In this document: in pieces, positions 1 to 9,774 of the stretch
Numbering within the stretch: position 1 is the first letter of the stretch
Layout: each line of letters starts with the position of its first letter
NCBI RefSeq assembly: GCF_003259255.1
Contig: NZ_QGOL01000013.1
Span: 1 to 64,000, forward strand
Length of the DNA stretch: 64,000 nucleotides
Reading direction: 5' to 3'
Source: Algoriphagus litoralis
GTDB taxonomy: Bacteria; Bacteroidota; Bacteroidia; Cytophagales; Cyclobacteriaceae
Translations under genes and position numbers: made by a program
Notes under the pieces: generated by a model
Told to the model about the DNA's origin: nothing
The model's input: the letters and a program-made list of their open reading frames with translations, nothing else
The model's database searches: none

Positions 1-1385
1 TTAATTGCCAGCTTGTGGAATATGGTGCTATGCCACCTTGAATGTTTGGACTGAAATTAAGTGTTTGACCATTTCCTGCTGTCCCAGGCCCAAGGATAGA
101 AGCCCACAATGCGGGAATTGAAAATCTGAAAGCTTCGACTGTTGGGCCATTCAAATTAATGTTACGATTGTTGTTTGATACATTGATAACTCCTGTAGCT
201 TCACCATTGTGTGTTCGGAATGGATTGGAAAAATGAAGTACTCTGGTGTAATTAGGGCCAAATGGAGGAAGAACACCCATTATTGATCTCCAATGATTAC
301 GTCTTGGGAAAGAACCGGAAATCCAAAGGTGGGCATGTGCATCTCCCGGTGCCGGGTCGGTATCGTGTCTCGCACCCAATAAATGACCGATCTCATGAAC
401 GATTGTAAAGTTTGCGATTCCCGCACTTACTTGTGATATGCCGTAGGCCAAAGGTTCATTTGGTCCAATTTCTACAACCCTTCCTAGCGCGCCATAATTT
501 GAACTATTAGTCAGTAATATAACTACATCTGCTTCATTTTCATTTCGGAGTTGTTGAGCATTTATGTTATTGGCCAAATCAGTTACATCATCTTCAAGAT
601 TTGTGTTAATAGTTTGACTGTTTTGTCGTTCATTAAAATTTAGAGGCAAAACCCCTGCAAGTTCTAAAGCTACCAAAGTGTTACTGTTAATTACAGCAGT
701 TTGCCATTGGGCAAGTGCCGTATTTGCCATATTTACCAGGTTTTGTCCTGAGTTTGCCGCAGCGGGAGTAAATAAGAACAGTACTCTCACTACGGCCGAG
801 GTGTTAGCTATCCTATTGTTCTGATCTCCGGTTTCACTAGAAACTTTAGAAGTAGGCTTAAAGTCATTTTCTTTAGAATTTGAATCTTTACTCATTGAAT
901 GTGGCTGTTCACATTCTAATAAGTTTATCTTCTCCATATTATATTCTAGCAATATCGCTTGTCCATCAGGTAAGTGCTGAATCTCAAAAGACTGATTACC
1001 AGTAGAAATGTGTCCGGATACTTCTCCTTTTTCTTTATGAAAGGACAATTTGACTATTTTCGCCCTCTCCTATCCACATGGATCCGGCTTCGGAATTGCG
1101 TTGGGCCATTATCTTTCTGGAAACAATATTTTTATCTAATCCAGGAATTGTAATGGAAATTTCATCACGACCCATGAGGTCATCAATATTTACAATGTTA
1201 ATTAAAGAAACGGAATTGAGGTATTCTAAATTTTTTAATTTTTCAAGCTGGTTTTTATCCAGCTGTGAAAGATTGCTTTCCGATAATCTTGACCTTGAAA
1301 TTAAGGATGGAGTATCTTTCTTTTGGGCATTTGCCAGGAATGCGAAAGCAAAAACCAGCAACAAGGATAGGTAAATGTTTTTCAT
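1..1385 (-). pseudogene. Secreted reprolysin-like zinc metalloprotease, frameshifted, C-terminus beyond window
   Basis: The gene starts at 1385 with a Sec signal peptide (MKNIYLSLLLVFAFAFLANA) and a propeptide-like region. This frame stops at 1035. Reading continues in the next frame (codons starting at positions 1 mod 3) without any stop to the window edge. The continuation FHKEKGEVSGHIST follows on naturally from MWIGEGENSQIV and has no start codon of its own before a TAG upstream. The second part carries the zinc motif HEIGHLLGARH (bases 397-365) and a Met-turn-like SIMG, the metzincin/reprolysin signature. It then enters an Ig/PKD-like segment (GNGQTLNFSPNIQGGIAPYS) that runs off the left edge. 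Family: extracellular M12-type peptidase, probably exported and exposed. One extra base near 1041-1045 would explain the break. I see a frameshift; whether it is real or a sequencing error cannot be told here. Confidence 0.8.
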
Positions 1386-1721
1386 AGTATTGAGCTGTTA
1401 AAAGTTTGTTTAAAAAGGTTAATTAAAAACTACTTACTCATTTATTTTTAAATTCAAAAAAAAATCATTCTTTTTTAAAATTTATATCATTGTCAATCAA
1501 GTGTTTTAGAGAGTCATCGCAACAATTTCATCGGATCTTTCTATTACCTCAATTAGTCAATTCGATAACTTTTAACGGCATTGTGCTACCAAAAGGTTTT
1601 TCGTTCAATTAAAGGCGATGCTGATTTTAGTAATTATTTCCGCAAACCCTTTTTCCAAAAAAAAGTAGAACAGACTGGAGTTTTGGTTTCTCTTTCCTAA
1701 TTTCTGAAAAAATCCAAGATC
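1386..1721. other. AT-rich intergenic region
   Basis: Divergent spacer between the metalloprotease (leftward) and the sulfatase (rightward). It is rich in A and T runs and should hold both promoters. I see no open frame with coding character, no RNA gene and no clear TAnnTTTG match. Confidence 0.5.
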
Positions 1722-3161
1722 ATGTCCATTCGATTGCTGATTATCCTGATTCTCTTTGGAAGTGTTTCCTGCAAAAATGCAGAACGAAAATCCGCTGAAT
1801 CGCCTCCAAATGTCATCTTTATACTTGCAGATGATTTGGGTTATGGAGATTTGGGTTTTCTGGGGCAGCAGTATACGGAGACTCCAAATATTGATCAGTT
1901 GGCGGTAGAAGGGATGTTTTTCTCACACCACTATGCAGGTTCGACAGTTTGTGCGCCTTCTCGATCTTCTCTGCTGACTGGTTTGCATACGGGCCATACG
2001 CCCATCCGAGGCAATAGCGAAGTTCAACCCGAAGGCCAATTTCCGATGGCTGATACGTTGATGACGCTGAGTAAGGTATTTCAGGAAGCAGGCTACACAA
2101 CTGGGGCGTTTGGGAAATGGGGCTTGGGGATGAATGAGACTTCAGGCGATCCGCTAAATCAGGGGTTTGGCCAGTTTTTCGGCTACTTATGCCAGCGCTA
2201 TGCACACCGCTACTATCCGGCTTACCTCTGGGAAAATGGTCAAAAAGTAAACCTGCCTGGCAACAATTGGACCACTACAGAAACCTATGCGCCGGATGTG
2301 ATACAGGAGAAAACGCTGGAATTCATCGATCAGAACCAGTCTAAACCCTTTTTTCTATTTATGCCAATCGTATTGCCACACGCGGAGTTGGCGGCACCGG
2401 ATGATGCCATTTTTCAGAAATACAGACAGAAGTTTGGTGAAGAAATGCCGCATATCGGTCCTCAAGGTGGAGACTATGGACCGGAAATGAATATTCCTGC
2501 TTATCAATCCCAAGCCTATCCGCATGCAACCCATGCTGCCATGGTGGAGCGAGTGGATAAAATTGTGGGTGAGGTGGTAGCCAAACTGGAAGCTTTGGGA
2601 CTGAGCGAGAATACGATAATTGTATTTTCTTCTGATAATGGTCCGCATCGGGAAGGAGGAGCGGATCCCGACTTTTTTGACAGCAATGGGATTTTTCGTG
2701 GATACAAAAGAGACTTGTATGAAGGTGGTATTCGGGTTCCGACGATCGTCAAATGGCCTGGAAAAGTGAAGGCAGGTAGCGCATCCAATCATGTTTCGGC
2801 CTTTTGGGACTGGCTTCCAACTTTTGCTGAGTTGGTCGGGAAAAGTGCTCCACCAGAGATTGATGGAATCTCACTTTTACCAACGCTTCTGGGAGAAAAG
2901 GAACAACCTAAACACGATCATCTGTATTGGGAATTTCATGAATTGGGAGGCAGGCAAGCGGTGCAAAGGGAAGGTTGGAAGCTGGTCAAATACCATATCA
3001 AAGACGAAGAAAAAATGACAGTTGAACTTTACAATCTTTCTGTTGACCCCAGCGAAACTCAGGATTTAGCTAAGGAAAATCCAGAAAAGGTGACCGAACT
3101 TGATGAACTGATTATGAAGGCCCATCGACCTAATCCGGTTTTTAGGCTTTTGGAAAACTAA
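1722..3161 (+). CDS. Sulfatase (type I, formylglycine-dependent), lipoprotein
   Basis: 479 residues, the usual length for an arylsulfatase A-type enzyme. The leader ends in a lipobox (GSVSC, Cys17), so the protein is probably anchored in the periplasm or at the surface. Metal-binding ADDLGYGD (Asp37-Asp38) is followed by the sulfatase signature CAPSR with the modifiable Cys77 (Cys type, needing a formylglycine-generating enzyme that is not in this window). FGKWGLG (Lys132) and SSDNGPH supply further active-site residues. Family knowledge: hydrolyses sulfate esters, in Bacteroidota usually of sulfated glycans. The substrate cannot be read from the sequence. The gene stands alone on its strand, with a palindromic hairpin just after the stop. 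Confidence 0.93.
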   Translation: MSIRLLIILILFGSVSCKNAERKSAESPPNVIFILADDLGYGDLGFLGQQYTETPNIDQLAVEGMFFSHHYAGSTVCAPSRSSLLTGLHTGHTPIRGNSEVQPEGQFPMADTLMTLSKVFQEAGYTTGAFGKWGLGMNETSGDPLNQGFGQFFGYLCQRYAHRYYPAYLWENGQKVNLPGNNWTTTETYAPDVIQEKTLEFIDQNQSKPFFLFMPIVLPHAELAAPDDAIFQKYRQKFGEEMPHIGPQGGDYGPEMNIPAYQSQAYPHATHAAMVERVDKIVGEVVAKLEALGLSENTIIVFSSDNGPHREGGADPDFFDSNGIFRGYKRDLYEGGIRVPTIVKWPGKVKAGSASNHVSAFWDWLPTFAELVGKSAPPEIDGISLLPTLLGEKEQPKHDHLYWEFHELGGRQAVQREGWKLVKYHIKDEEKMTVELYNLSVDPSETQDLAKENPEKVTELDELIMKAHRPNPVFRLLEN

Positions 3162-3187
3162 AAAACGGGAATCCATGGATCCCCGTT
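3161..3187. terminator. Bidirectional hairpin terminator
   Basis: Nearly perfect palindrome 3164-3187 (arms AACGGG/CCCGTT with one A-C mismatch, around the self-complementary ATCCATGGAT). It lies between two convergent genes. Read leftward it is followed by a run of T, making it a good terminator for the acetyltransferase. Rightward the tail is only pyrimidine-rich. Confidence 0.6.
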
Positions 3188-3280
3188 CTCCTTACCCAAT
3201 CATTTTACTTATTACCCTATAAGTAGGAGTAAATTACAATCTGGAGAAGTGGACACTATCCTTCTCTGACCTGCTTGCAA

Positions 3281-3844
3281 TTACTTGGTCTGCTTCCAGT
3301 CAAGCATGACTATTGCCCAGTTCTGGGTGGAGTCGTTAAATTCATGAATCACCTTGAATCCAACCCGCTGATGGGCTTTGAGTGAACGGGAATTTGAAAT
3401 AGCGATTTCAGTAATGGCAAAATCATACCTAGTGGAGAAAGTAGCCCTGTAGTGATCATACATCCTGTCAAAAATCCCCTGACCACGATATCCTTTGTCA
3501 ACACAGATCTGTCCAATGACCATGTAGTCGTAGTCTGACAAAAGTTTTTCTCCAAAAATCAAACGGTCAAACTGTCCAAACATCGGAACCAGAACCGGTA
3601 CCAATTCCCTGGATTCTTTGGTCATAGCCAGAATATATCCGATTACTTTATCCCCATCTTTGGCTATCACATGTGGTTCGAGGGCATGCATTAATTGCAA
3701 TTGATCCATGCTATGCCGTACTGTCACAAATCCCTGATCGGCACTTTCTTTTTCGGATATTTCGCTCAGCAGATTGACTCTTTGTAATTCAAGAATTCCC
3801 TGAAGTTCTGATGTGGTTTCGCTAAGTTTAATTTGAGGTCTCAT
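3281..3844 (-). CDS. GNAT family N-acetyltransferase
   Basis: 187 residues from the ATG at 3844. An in-frame ATG at 3913 would add a 23-residue basic extension without similarity to the fold, so the inner start is preferred. The central part has the GNAT acetyl-CoA site: MVIGQICVDKGYRGQGIFDRMY matches beta4 plus the V-x-x-x-x-R-G-x-G pyrophosphate loop, and SNSRSLKAHQRVGF is the usual beta5/alpha4 end. Family knowledge: transfers an acetyl group from acetyl-CoA to an amine. The acceptor is unknown. Cytoplasmic, single gene facing the sulfatase. Confidence 0.85.
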   Translation of the reverse strand: MRPQIKLSETTSELQGILELQRVNLLSEISEKESADQGFVTVRHSMDQLQLMHALEPHVIAKDGDKVIGYILAMTKESRELVPVLVPMFGQFDRLIFGEKLLSDYDYMVIGQICVDKGYRGQGIFDRMYDHYRATFSTRYDFAITEIAISNSRSLKAHQRVGFKVIHEFNDSTQNWAIVMLDWKQTK

Positions 3845-3981
3845 AAAAATGTGAGCGGAATTTTTACGCCGAAAATATGAGGATTTTTTATACAAAAACT
3901 TCTCCTTGACCATTTATCCTATCACTGAGAGAATGATTTTGAAAATGCTTAGTTTTAGGGAAACCCAAAAAACATAAATCG

Positions 3982-4344
3982 ATGAAGTTTAATAAATTTT
4001 ACTTCGGCCTGTGGCTGGTTCTGTTTGCCTTATTTGCTTATTGGCAATTCAATGATCCCGATCCTGAAGTCTGGGTAAGTATTTATGGTGTTGCCATAAT
4101 ATTCTGTCTTCTTGGAATCCGTGGAATTTTCCCCAAAATCCCATTGACCGTCGTCATAGTCTTATGTGTTTTGGGAGCGATTTACTTCTTCCCCGGAGGA
4201 GTAGGGCAGTGGATTTCCGATGAATGGGCTCAAAAGGACCTCACCATGAAAACCCAGCAGATGGAAGAAAATCGTGAGACATTCGGTTTACTTACCATTG
4301 CAATTGCGCTGAGCCCAGCTCTCTACAAGGCTTGGAAAAAGTAG
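3982..4344 (+). CDS. TMEM220-type integral membrane protein
   Basis: 120 residues with four hydrophobic segments (about 7-22, 31-48, 54-70, 98-115). The loop WQFNDPDPEVW after the first helix is the characteristic motif of the transmembrane 220 family found in bacteria and animals. No enzymatic function is established for the family. The next gene starts 43 bases downstream on the same strand and may share its transcript. Confidence 0.75.
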   Translation: MKFNKFYFGLWLVLFALFAYWQFNDPDPEVWVSIYGVAIIFCLLGIRGIFPKIPLTVVIVLCVLGAIYFFPGGVGQWISDEWAQKDLTMKTQQMEENRETFGLLTIAIALSPALYKAWKK

Positions 4345-4387
4345 AGTCAAACAAAATTAAACTTAATCATTCTAACCCATTAACCTC

Positions 4388-5140
4388 ATGAAACGAATCA
4401 CCAGCCTTCTGCTGCTTATGTTACTAGGAATAAGCTCTGTATTTGCGCAGCTTCCAAAAGTGTCAAAATCCAAATATTTCGAAATCCGAAAGTATTATGC
4501 TCACCCTGGAAAACTACCGGATTTGCTCAAGCGTTTTGAAGATCATACGATGAAGCTTTTTGAAAAAGCCGGAATGGAGAATATTATCTATTTCGTTCCG
4601 GAAGAGAATACGGATAATTCCATGACTTATATCCTTGGGTATCCGGATGAGGCCTCCCGTGAGAAAAGCTGGGAACTTTTTCTCAATGATCCGGAGTGGA
4701 AAGCAGCCTACGAAGCATCACGGGTAAATGGACCTTTGGTTAAATCAATTGATCAGACTTTTATGGTCTTGGCACCTGAATTGAACGATACCCCGATTCC
4801 AACCGAGAGTGGAATTTTTCAGATGAGAACATACCATTGTTTTCCCGGTAAAATAGAAAATATCCAGGCGAGATTCAGGGACCATACCCGAGAATTATTT
4901 GAGAAACAAGGCTTGAAAAACTACCCCTATTGGCTGACAGTAGAGAAAGACGGTGCACAGCCGAAACTGGTCTACCTCCTGGGTCATGATTCCAAAGAAG
5001 CCTTTAATGCAGCTTTTGACCGATTCAGAGTTGATCCTGAGTGGGTCAAAGCACGTGATGCCTCTGAGGAATCAGGCAAAATTGTAGAAAAGGTCGATGC
5101 AGTGTTTTTCAAGACAGTACCATTTTCTCCGATGAAGTAA
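4388..5140 (+). CDS. Secreted tandem NIPSNAP-domain protein
   Basis: 250 residues with a Sec signal peptide cut after about residue 20 (SVFA-QLPKV). Two NIPSNAP modules follow, about 27-125 and 139-245. Each begins with an aromatic-rich strand (YFEIRKYYAHPGKL; IFQMRTYHCFPGKI) and contains LFEKAGMEN or LFEKQGLKN and a DPEW motif. The repeats are clearly homologous, so the gene arose by internal duplication. NIPSNAP domains have the dimeric alpha/beta-barrel fold. The ligand or reaction is unknown, and several Bacteroidota members are exported like this one. A terminator follows. Confidence 0.85.
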   Translation: MKRITSLLLLMLLGISSVFAQLPKVSKSKYFEIRKYYAHPGKLPDLLKRFEDHTMKLFEKAGMENIIYFVPEENTDNSMTYILGYPDEASREKSWELFLNDPEWKAAYEASRVNGPLVKSIDQTFMVLAPELNDTPIPTESGIFQMRTYHCFPGKIENIQARFRDHTRELFEKQGLKNYPYWLTVEKDGAQPKLVYLLGHDSKEAFNAAFDRFRVDPEWVKARDASEESGKIVEKVDAVFFKTVPFSPMK

Positions 5141-5174
5141 GGAAGAGTTGATAAATAAAGTGATTTGAAGATTT

Positions 5175-5208
5175 GGGAGTTAGACGTAGTTCTAGCTCCT
5201 ATTTTTTT
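5175..5208 (+). terminator. Rho-independent terminator of the NIPSNAP gene
   Basis: Arms GGAGTTAGA (5176-5184) and TCTAGCTCC (5191-5199), with one G-U pair and a six-base loop, followed by a seven-base T run. Confidence 0.75.
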
Positions 5209-5284
5209 CTCCGGTTCTTTTAGGGAAAATTAGTATTGGGAATTTCTTTGGAATTTGATCCTGTCTCAGACATTCTAAGTTCTA

Positions 5285-5920
5285 CTATTTGAGAAACGTC
5301 TCTAACCAAATCCGCTTTTTTGGAGGTATCGCTTTACTTTTTGCAGCAATGCTTATGTGGCTAAGGTTCTTATCTTTGGAATGAACCAACTGAAAAAGAT
5401 CAGAGACAGATAAGGTGCTTTCTGGGCGATCCACTAGTTTAAATTCCTGGTTAGGTTCGACATATCCTTCCTCTAGGATGCTCAGATAGGAACCTCCATA
5501 CCCATGTTCTATAAATTGTCTAATGACTTGCTGCGTACCGAATTTGACTCCCAGTTTATAGCAGGGTTCCCGGTATTGTGATACTTGTACCACAGCTTCA
5601 CCTACCTCATAGATGTCTCCAAGGCAGACCAGTTTTTCATCAAAGTCAGAGAGGGTGAGATTCTCTCCAAACATTCCCCAATTCCAATCCAAATCAGGGT
5701 ATAAGCTTTTCCAGTAGGGATATTGTTCGGCTGAAAAAATATAACAGGCTTTATAATAACCCCCATGATTGAGTCGATTCGAAACTTCATCACCCATTAC
5801 ATCATTTTTTGTCAAATAAATGGGTCGGTTTGTCGGGAATTTATAGATGCCTGTCTTTTCTTCTTTTCCATTCCAATGGAATAGAGTAGGCTTACCAATA
5901 TTAGTGGAGAGGATTTTCAT
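5285..5920 (-). CDS. MOSC domain protein, YiiM-like
   Basis: 211 residues. The MOSC core is shown by LNHGGYYKACYIF, GMFGENLTLSDF and the conserved cysteine in SQYREPCYKL, which in the family binds the molybdenum cofactor sulfur. The layout (core plus a C-terminal helical extension) is that of YiiM. E. coli YiiM reduces N-hydroxylated bases such as 6-N-hydroxylaminopurine. The catalytic cysteine is present, so activity is plausible. No molybdopterin synthesis genes are nearby. Confidence 0.88.
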   Translation of the reverse strand: MKILSTNIGKPTLFHWNGKEEKTGIYKFPTNRPIYLTKNDVMGDEVSNRLNHGGYYKACYIFSAEQYPYWKSLYPDLDWNWGMFGENLTLSDFDEKLVCLGDIYEVGEAVVQVSQYREPCYKLGVKFGTQQVIRQFIEHGYGGSYLSILEEGYVEPNQEFKLVDRPESTLSVSDLFQLVHSKDKNLSHISIAAKSKAIPPKKRIWLETFLK

Positions 5921-6127
5921 AAAGGAATTTGGCGGCGCTTTAAATGAGGCTTTTTGCTGAGGACTTGTTTATTTCAAATGTTTGTCAATCATATTAGCAC
6001 ATCAAAATACAGTTTCATTTTCTACTTTCTTTGATTTAACCTGCGAAATGAAAAAAGATGACCGATGAGTAAAATTGAGTTCAGGTTCTTTTGAGACACT
6101 TCAGGAAACTGATTCGGATTGAAACTG

Positions 6128-6162
6128 AAAAATAAAACCACCGAGTTCTCGCTCGGTGGTTT
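6128..6162 (-). terminator. Terminator of the ThuA-fusion gene
   Basis: Eleven-base perfect stem (AAACCACCGAG at 6135-6145 with CTCGGTGGTTT at 6152-6162) around a six-base loop. On the minus strand it runs into a T-rich tail. It lies 52 bases past the stop of the large minus-strand gene. Confidence 0.85.
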
Positions 6163-6214
6163 TAGAAATTCCCCTAAAGTCTGGAAGCCTTTTTGGGGTT
6201 AATTTTTGGGAATA

Positions 6215-9200
6215 TTACTTCGCGTTAAAGGTGATTCCCATGATGATGAAGGTTCCCAATTCCGCACCATTCGCATTGCTTACGAAGTACAGCTTATGTT
6301 TTTTGCCATCCGTGGTTCCTGTGACAGGAATGTTTGCCTGATGCATCAGGATTGGCATGTTTGGAGCTTTGAATCCTTCTCCAGGAGTATGTACTCCTTG
6401 GGCTACTACTTCTCCGGTCGGACTATCGAGTCTGATTTCAAAATTGACAGGAGTATTGATCGGTTCTTGCGAAGCAGTCATCAGAGTGATGGATCCAATA
6501 CCTGACAAATCAATAGCAGGTAGGCCAAAGGATCCACTTGTAGCAGGGACCATCAGCAAGTGTCTTCCATCAAAAACCATCTTGGTGTAGGTTTCAAAAT
6601 CACCAGCCTGTGCCAAGTCAAACGAATTTGAGGTCAGTACTGTGGAATTGGCTCCTGTCAGCGGTTTGATGTTTTCTCCTCCTTTGTCGGTATACGTAGC
6701 AGAGATGATCAAGGCACCATTAGGTGAAGGTGCTTTGCCCAAAGTAGCATCCACGGCGCCTTTTGCAGGCAAACTTGGCTTCGCCTCGTTTCTCAGGGAA
6801 AGAATGTAAGTCACCAATGCATTGGCATCTGTAGAGTTGAGATCAGGATTTGCCGGCATGGCTGTTTCTCCCCATACTCCTCCGCCACCATTTTTGATCT
6901 TATTCAATAGGTAGTTTCTATCCCGCTCGCGGTATTTTTTGGCTACATCGGTATAGGCAGGTCCAATCGAAGCTTCAGCTTCTTTGTGACATGTTTTACA
7001 AGTCAAGGATTGCACCAAGGACTTGCCGGTCATGGCCTCGCTCATCACTTTGTGCCCCATATCCGCTTCTGCCATATCCACTCCTGAAATGTAGTCAGCA
7101 GATACGTAAAGTGAGGTTAGGTCTGTGCTTGCATCTGGTTCTTCTTGATCAGATACAGCCACAGTGTACGCTACTTTTTTGCCTGGAAAGTAGAAAGATT
7201 GATTTCCATCAATAGTGATCTCGATTTGCGGAGCGGTATTTCCGGAATAAACAGAGACTGGGTTGCTTGCACCCGTAAGTCCAGCAGGGTCATTCGCAAC
7301 TACAGTCACTTCAAAATCTCCTACAGAATTAAAGGTATGTGTCAGCGTAGGTTCTTGTGTGGTTTTTGTCTCTCCATTTCCAAGGTTCCATGTATAGGAT
7401 AATGGATCTTTTTCAGGATCACTCGCAGCAGCCGTAAACGTCACGGTCAATGGACTGCTTCCTGATGTTTTGTCCACGCTAAGCTTCGCTACTACAGGAG
7501 CGCGGTTTCCGCCGTTGTAATCAATTCTGGCAAGACCTGAATCTGTGTTTTTGCTAAACCAGCCATTTCCATATTCCAAAATGTAAATTTTGCCATCAGG
7601 ACCCATCTCCATGTCTATCATCGCGTTGAATTTGGTATTAGGCATGAACGGCTCCATTTTCTCAAAATCACCGTTTTCATTCATTGTCACGGCTTTGATC
7701 CAGCCTCTGATCCAATCGTAAATAAAGAGCTTACCATCGTAATAATCCGGAAAGCGGGTCTCAGCAGGGAACATATCTGAATAATAAACTGGACCTGCCA
7801 TTGCATTACGTCCACCAGTTCCCAGTTGTGGGAATTCCGATGAAGCAGCATATGGATACCAAATAAATGCAGGCTGAGTGGCTGGCAATTCTTTCAATCC
7901 TGTATTATTTGGAGAATTGTTCACTGGTTTGGCAGGATCAAATGCTGCGCCTGAGTCCCCTGTTTCATAATTGAATTCCCGGTAAGTGTAGTTATTGCCT
8001 ATAGCGTAAGGCCAGCCAAAGTTTCCGGCCTTTCTTGCCTGATTGACTTCATCGTAGCCTCTTGGACCTTTTAGTTCAAGGGAGTCATTGCTTGCATCTG
8101 GCCCTACTTCTCCCCAATAGAGGAATCCGGTTTTTTGATCGACAGAGATTCTGTATGGGTTTCTGTTACCTTGTACATAAATTTCAGGACGAGTTCCTTC
8201 TGTTCCTTGCGGATACAGATTCCCTTCAGGTATAGTATACGAACCGTCTTCCGCTACTTTTATGCGGAGGATTTTTCCTCGTAGGTCATTTGAATTTCCT
8301 GAGCTTCTTCTTGCATCCCATTGTTTGCGACCCTCCCGTCCGTCTACAGGGGCATAACCTGCCAGAATGTATTGGGAATCGTTTTGGTTAAATGGAGTAG
8401 AATTGTCTCCTGTGGAAAGAAACAGGTTTCCGTCTTTGTCAAATGCGATAGAGCCTCCGGTGTGACAGCAAATATTTCGCTGAGAATAAAGCTCTAAAAT
8501 GACTTTTTCGGAAGCCATATCCCAAACGCCATCTTTGAATACAAATCGGGAAAGTCTATTGATCTCCTGATCACCCGTCGGTGCATAGAAGGCAAATACA
8601 AAGTTATTCGTTGCGTAGTTTGGATCTTTCTGGATACCCATTAACCCCTCTTCGGCGTTCACTCCGGGAACTTCAGCTTTCCAATACACGTCCAGCTTGG
8701 CCACTTCTTTCAGCTCTTGTGTTTCATTGTCAAAAAGCATGATTTCTCCTCTTCGCTGCGCAATCAAAATGTCCAAATCAGGGAGAATGGTCATTTCAGT
8801 CGGTTCTGTAAATTGACCGACAGATAGGTTGGTCTTAGTAAATCTATTTTCTTCAGGAACACGCTTTGACTTGGCTTTGGAGTAATCCAGTTGCTCATTT
8901 CCCCCAATTGCATATTGGATTCCAGCTAGTAAATGCTGGAGGAATTCGGGTTCCTGATAGGATTCTTTGGTATGTCCACCACCAGTATAATAAGCACGGC
9001 CACCGTCAAAATCATGATACCAAGCGATAGGATGTTCACCCATATCTGCTCCCCCCTGATACGATGATTCGTCCAGCATCAGGAGCTTTTTAGTATCTGG
9101 GTTTACTTGCTTGTAGCTATACCATTCGTCAGTTCTTTCCCAGGTTTCAGGCAAAAAGTCAACAGATGGATGTTTTTCAGCGGTTTTAGTGATTTTGCCT

Positions 9201-9658
9201 GGCTGAACGTTTGGATGAGGATCATTGATTCCTGGGTGATCAGAAAAATATCCTCCCACTAGACGATTGTACCAGCTCCAGTCGTATTCAGTGTCAGCAG
9301 CTGCATGAATACCAAGAAAACCTCCTCCGGATTGAATGTAACGCTCAAAGTCCGCTTGCTGATAATTGTTTAGTACATCACCAGTCGTACTGAGGAAGAT
9401 CACTGCGGCATATTGTGCGAGGTTTTCTTCATTGATGTTTTCAGCATTTTTTGTGGTATCTACCTGGAAACCATTTTCGGCTCCTAATTTTTGGATCGCT
9501 GCAATTCCTTCAGGAATTGATTCGTGGTAAAATCCGGCTGTTTTGCTAAAAACCAGAACTTTTGGATCACCTTCTCGCTTCTTGGTACAGGATGAAAGGC
9601 CTATTCCGATCAAGATTACTAGTAATACTAGACTACGTAGGTTTTTGGGTAAATTCAT
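6215..9658 (-). CDS. ThuA / sugar dehydrogenase / PKD / cytochrome c fusion lipoprotein
   Basis: 1,147 residues from the ATG at 9658, chosen because it opens a lipoprotein leader (IGIGLSSC). A start 30 codons upstream would bury it. Order of domains: ThuA-like fold about 32-250 (HAAADTEYDW, GEHPIAWYH, YYTGGGHT); glucose/sorbosone dehydrogenase-like propeller about 280-710 (EEGLMGI, GNRNPYRISVD, RNAMAGPVYY); PKD about 720-805; class I cytochrome c with CKTCH (Cys887, Cys890, His891) and a likely axial Met in ETAMP; CBM6-like tail about 1010-1147. Family knowledge: such proteins oxidise or isomerise sugars in the periplasm and can pass electrons to the bound heme. The substrate is unknown. Galactokinase and a LacI regulator lie upstream on the same strand. 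Confidence 0.88.
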   Translation of the reverse strand: MNLPKNLRSLVLLVILIGIGLSSCTKKREGDPKVLVFSKTAGFYHESIPEGIAAIQKLGAENGFQVDTTKNAENINEENLAQYAAVIFLSTTGDVLNNYQQADFERYIQSGGGFLGIHAAADTEYDWSWYNRLVGGYFSDHPGINDPHPNVQPGKITKTAEKHPSVDFLPETWERTDEWYSYKQVNPDTKKLLMLDESSYQGGADMGEHPIAWYHDFDGGRAYYTGGGHTKESYQEPEFLQHLLAGIQYAIGGNEQLDYSKAKSKRVPEENRFTKTNLSVGQFTEPTEMTILPDLDILIAQRRGEIMLFDNETQELKEVAKLDVYWKAEVPGVNAEEGLMGIQKDPNYATNNFVFAFYAPTGDQEINRLSRFVFKDGVWDMASEKVILELYSQRNICCHTGGSIAFDKDGNLFLSTGDNSTPFNQNDSQYILAGYAPVDGREGRKQWDARRSSGNSNDLRGKILRIKVAEDGSYTIPEGNLYPQGTEGTRPEIYVQGNRNPYRISVDQKTGFLYWGEVGPDASNDSLELKGPRGYDEVNQARKAGNFGWPYAIGNNYTYREFNYETGDSGAAFDPAKPVNNSPNNTGLKELPATQPAFIWYPYAASSEFPQLGTGGRNAMAGPVYYSDMFPAETRFPDYYDGKLFIYDWIRGWIKAVTMNENGDFEKMEPFMPNTKFNAMIDMEMGPDGKIYILEYGNGWFSKNTDSGLARIDYNGGNRAPVVAKLSVDKTSGSSPLTVTFTAAASDPEKDPLSYTWNLGNGETKTTQEPTLTHTFNSVGDFEVTVVANDPAGLTGASNPVSVYSGNTAPQIEITIDGNQSFYFPGKKVAYTVAVSDQEEPDASTDLTSLYVSADYISGVDMAEADMGHKVMSEAMTGKSLVQSLTCKTCHKEAEASIGPAYTDVAKKYRERDRNYLLNKIKNGGGGVWGETAMPANPDLNSTDANALVTYILSLRNEAKPSLPAKGAVDATLGKAPSPNGALIISATYTDKGGENIKPLTGANSTVLTSNSFDLAQAGDFETYTKMVFDGRHLLMVPATSGSFGLPAIDLSGIGSITLMTASQEPINTPVNFEIRLDSPTGEVVAQGVHTPGEGFKAPNMPILMHQANIPVTGTTDGKKHKLYFVSNANGAELGTFIIMGITFNAK

Positions 9659-9774
9659 AGGGTTTGAAATTTTGGGGAAATTAGGGAAATTCCGCGAAAT
9701 GGTCGTTAATAGCCTGAAAATAGGGGATTTTAATAGACCAACAGCCAAATTCTATCGATGAAAGACGATGGAGA

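Noticed and set aside
2355..2792. Minus-strand open frame opposite the sulfatase
   Set aside because: Antisense to a complete conserved sulfatase; no family features.
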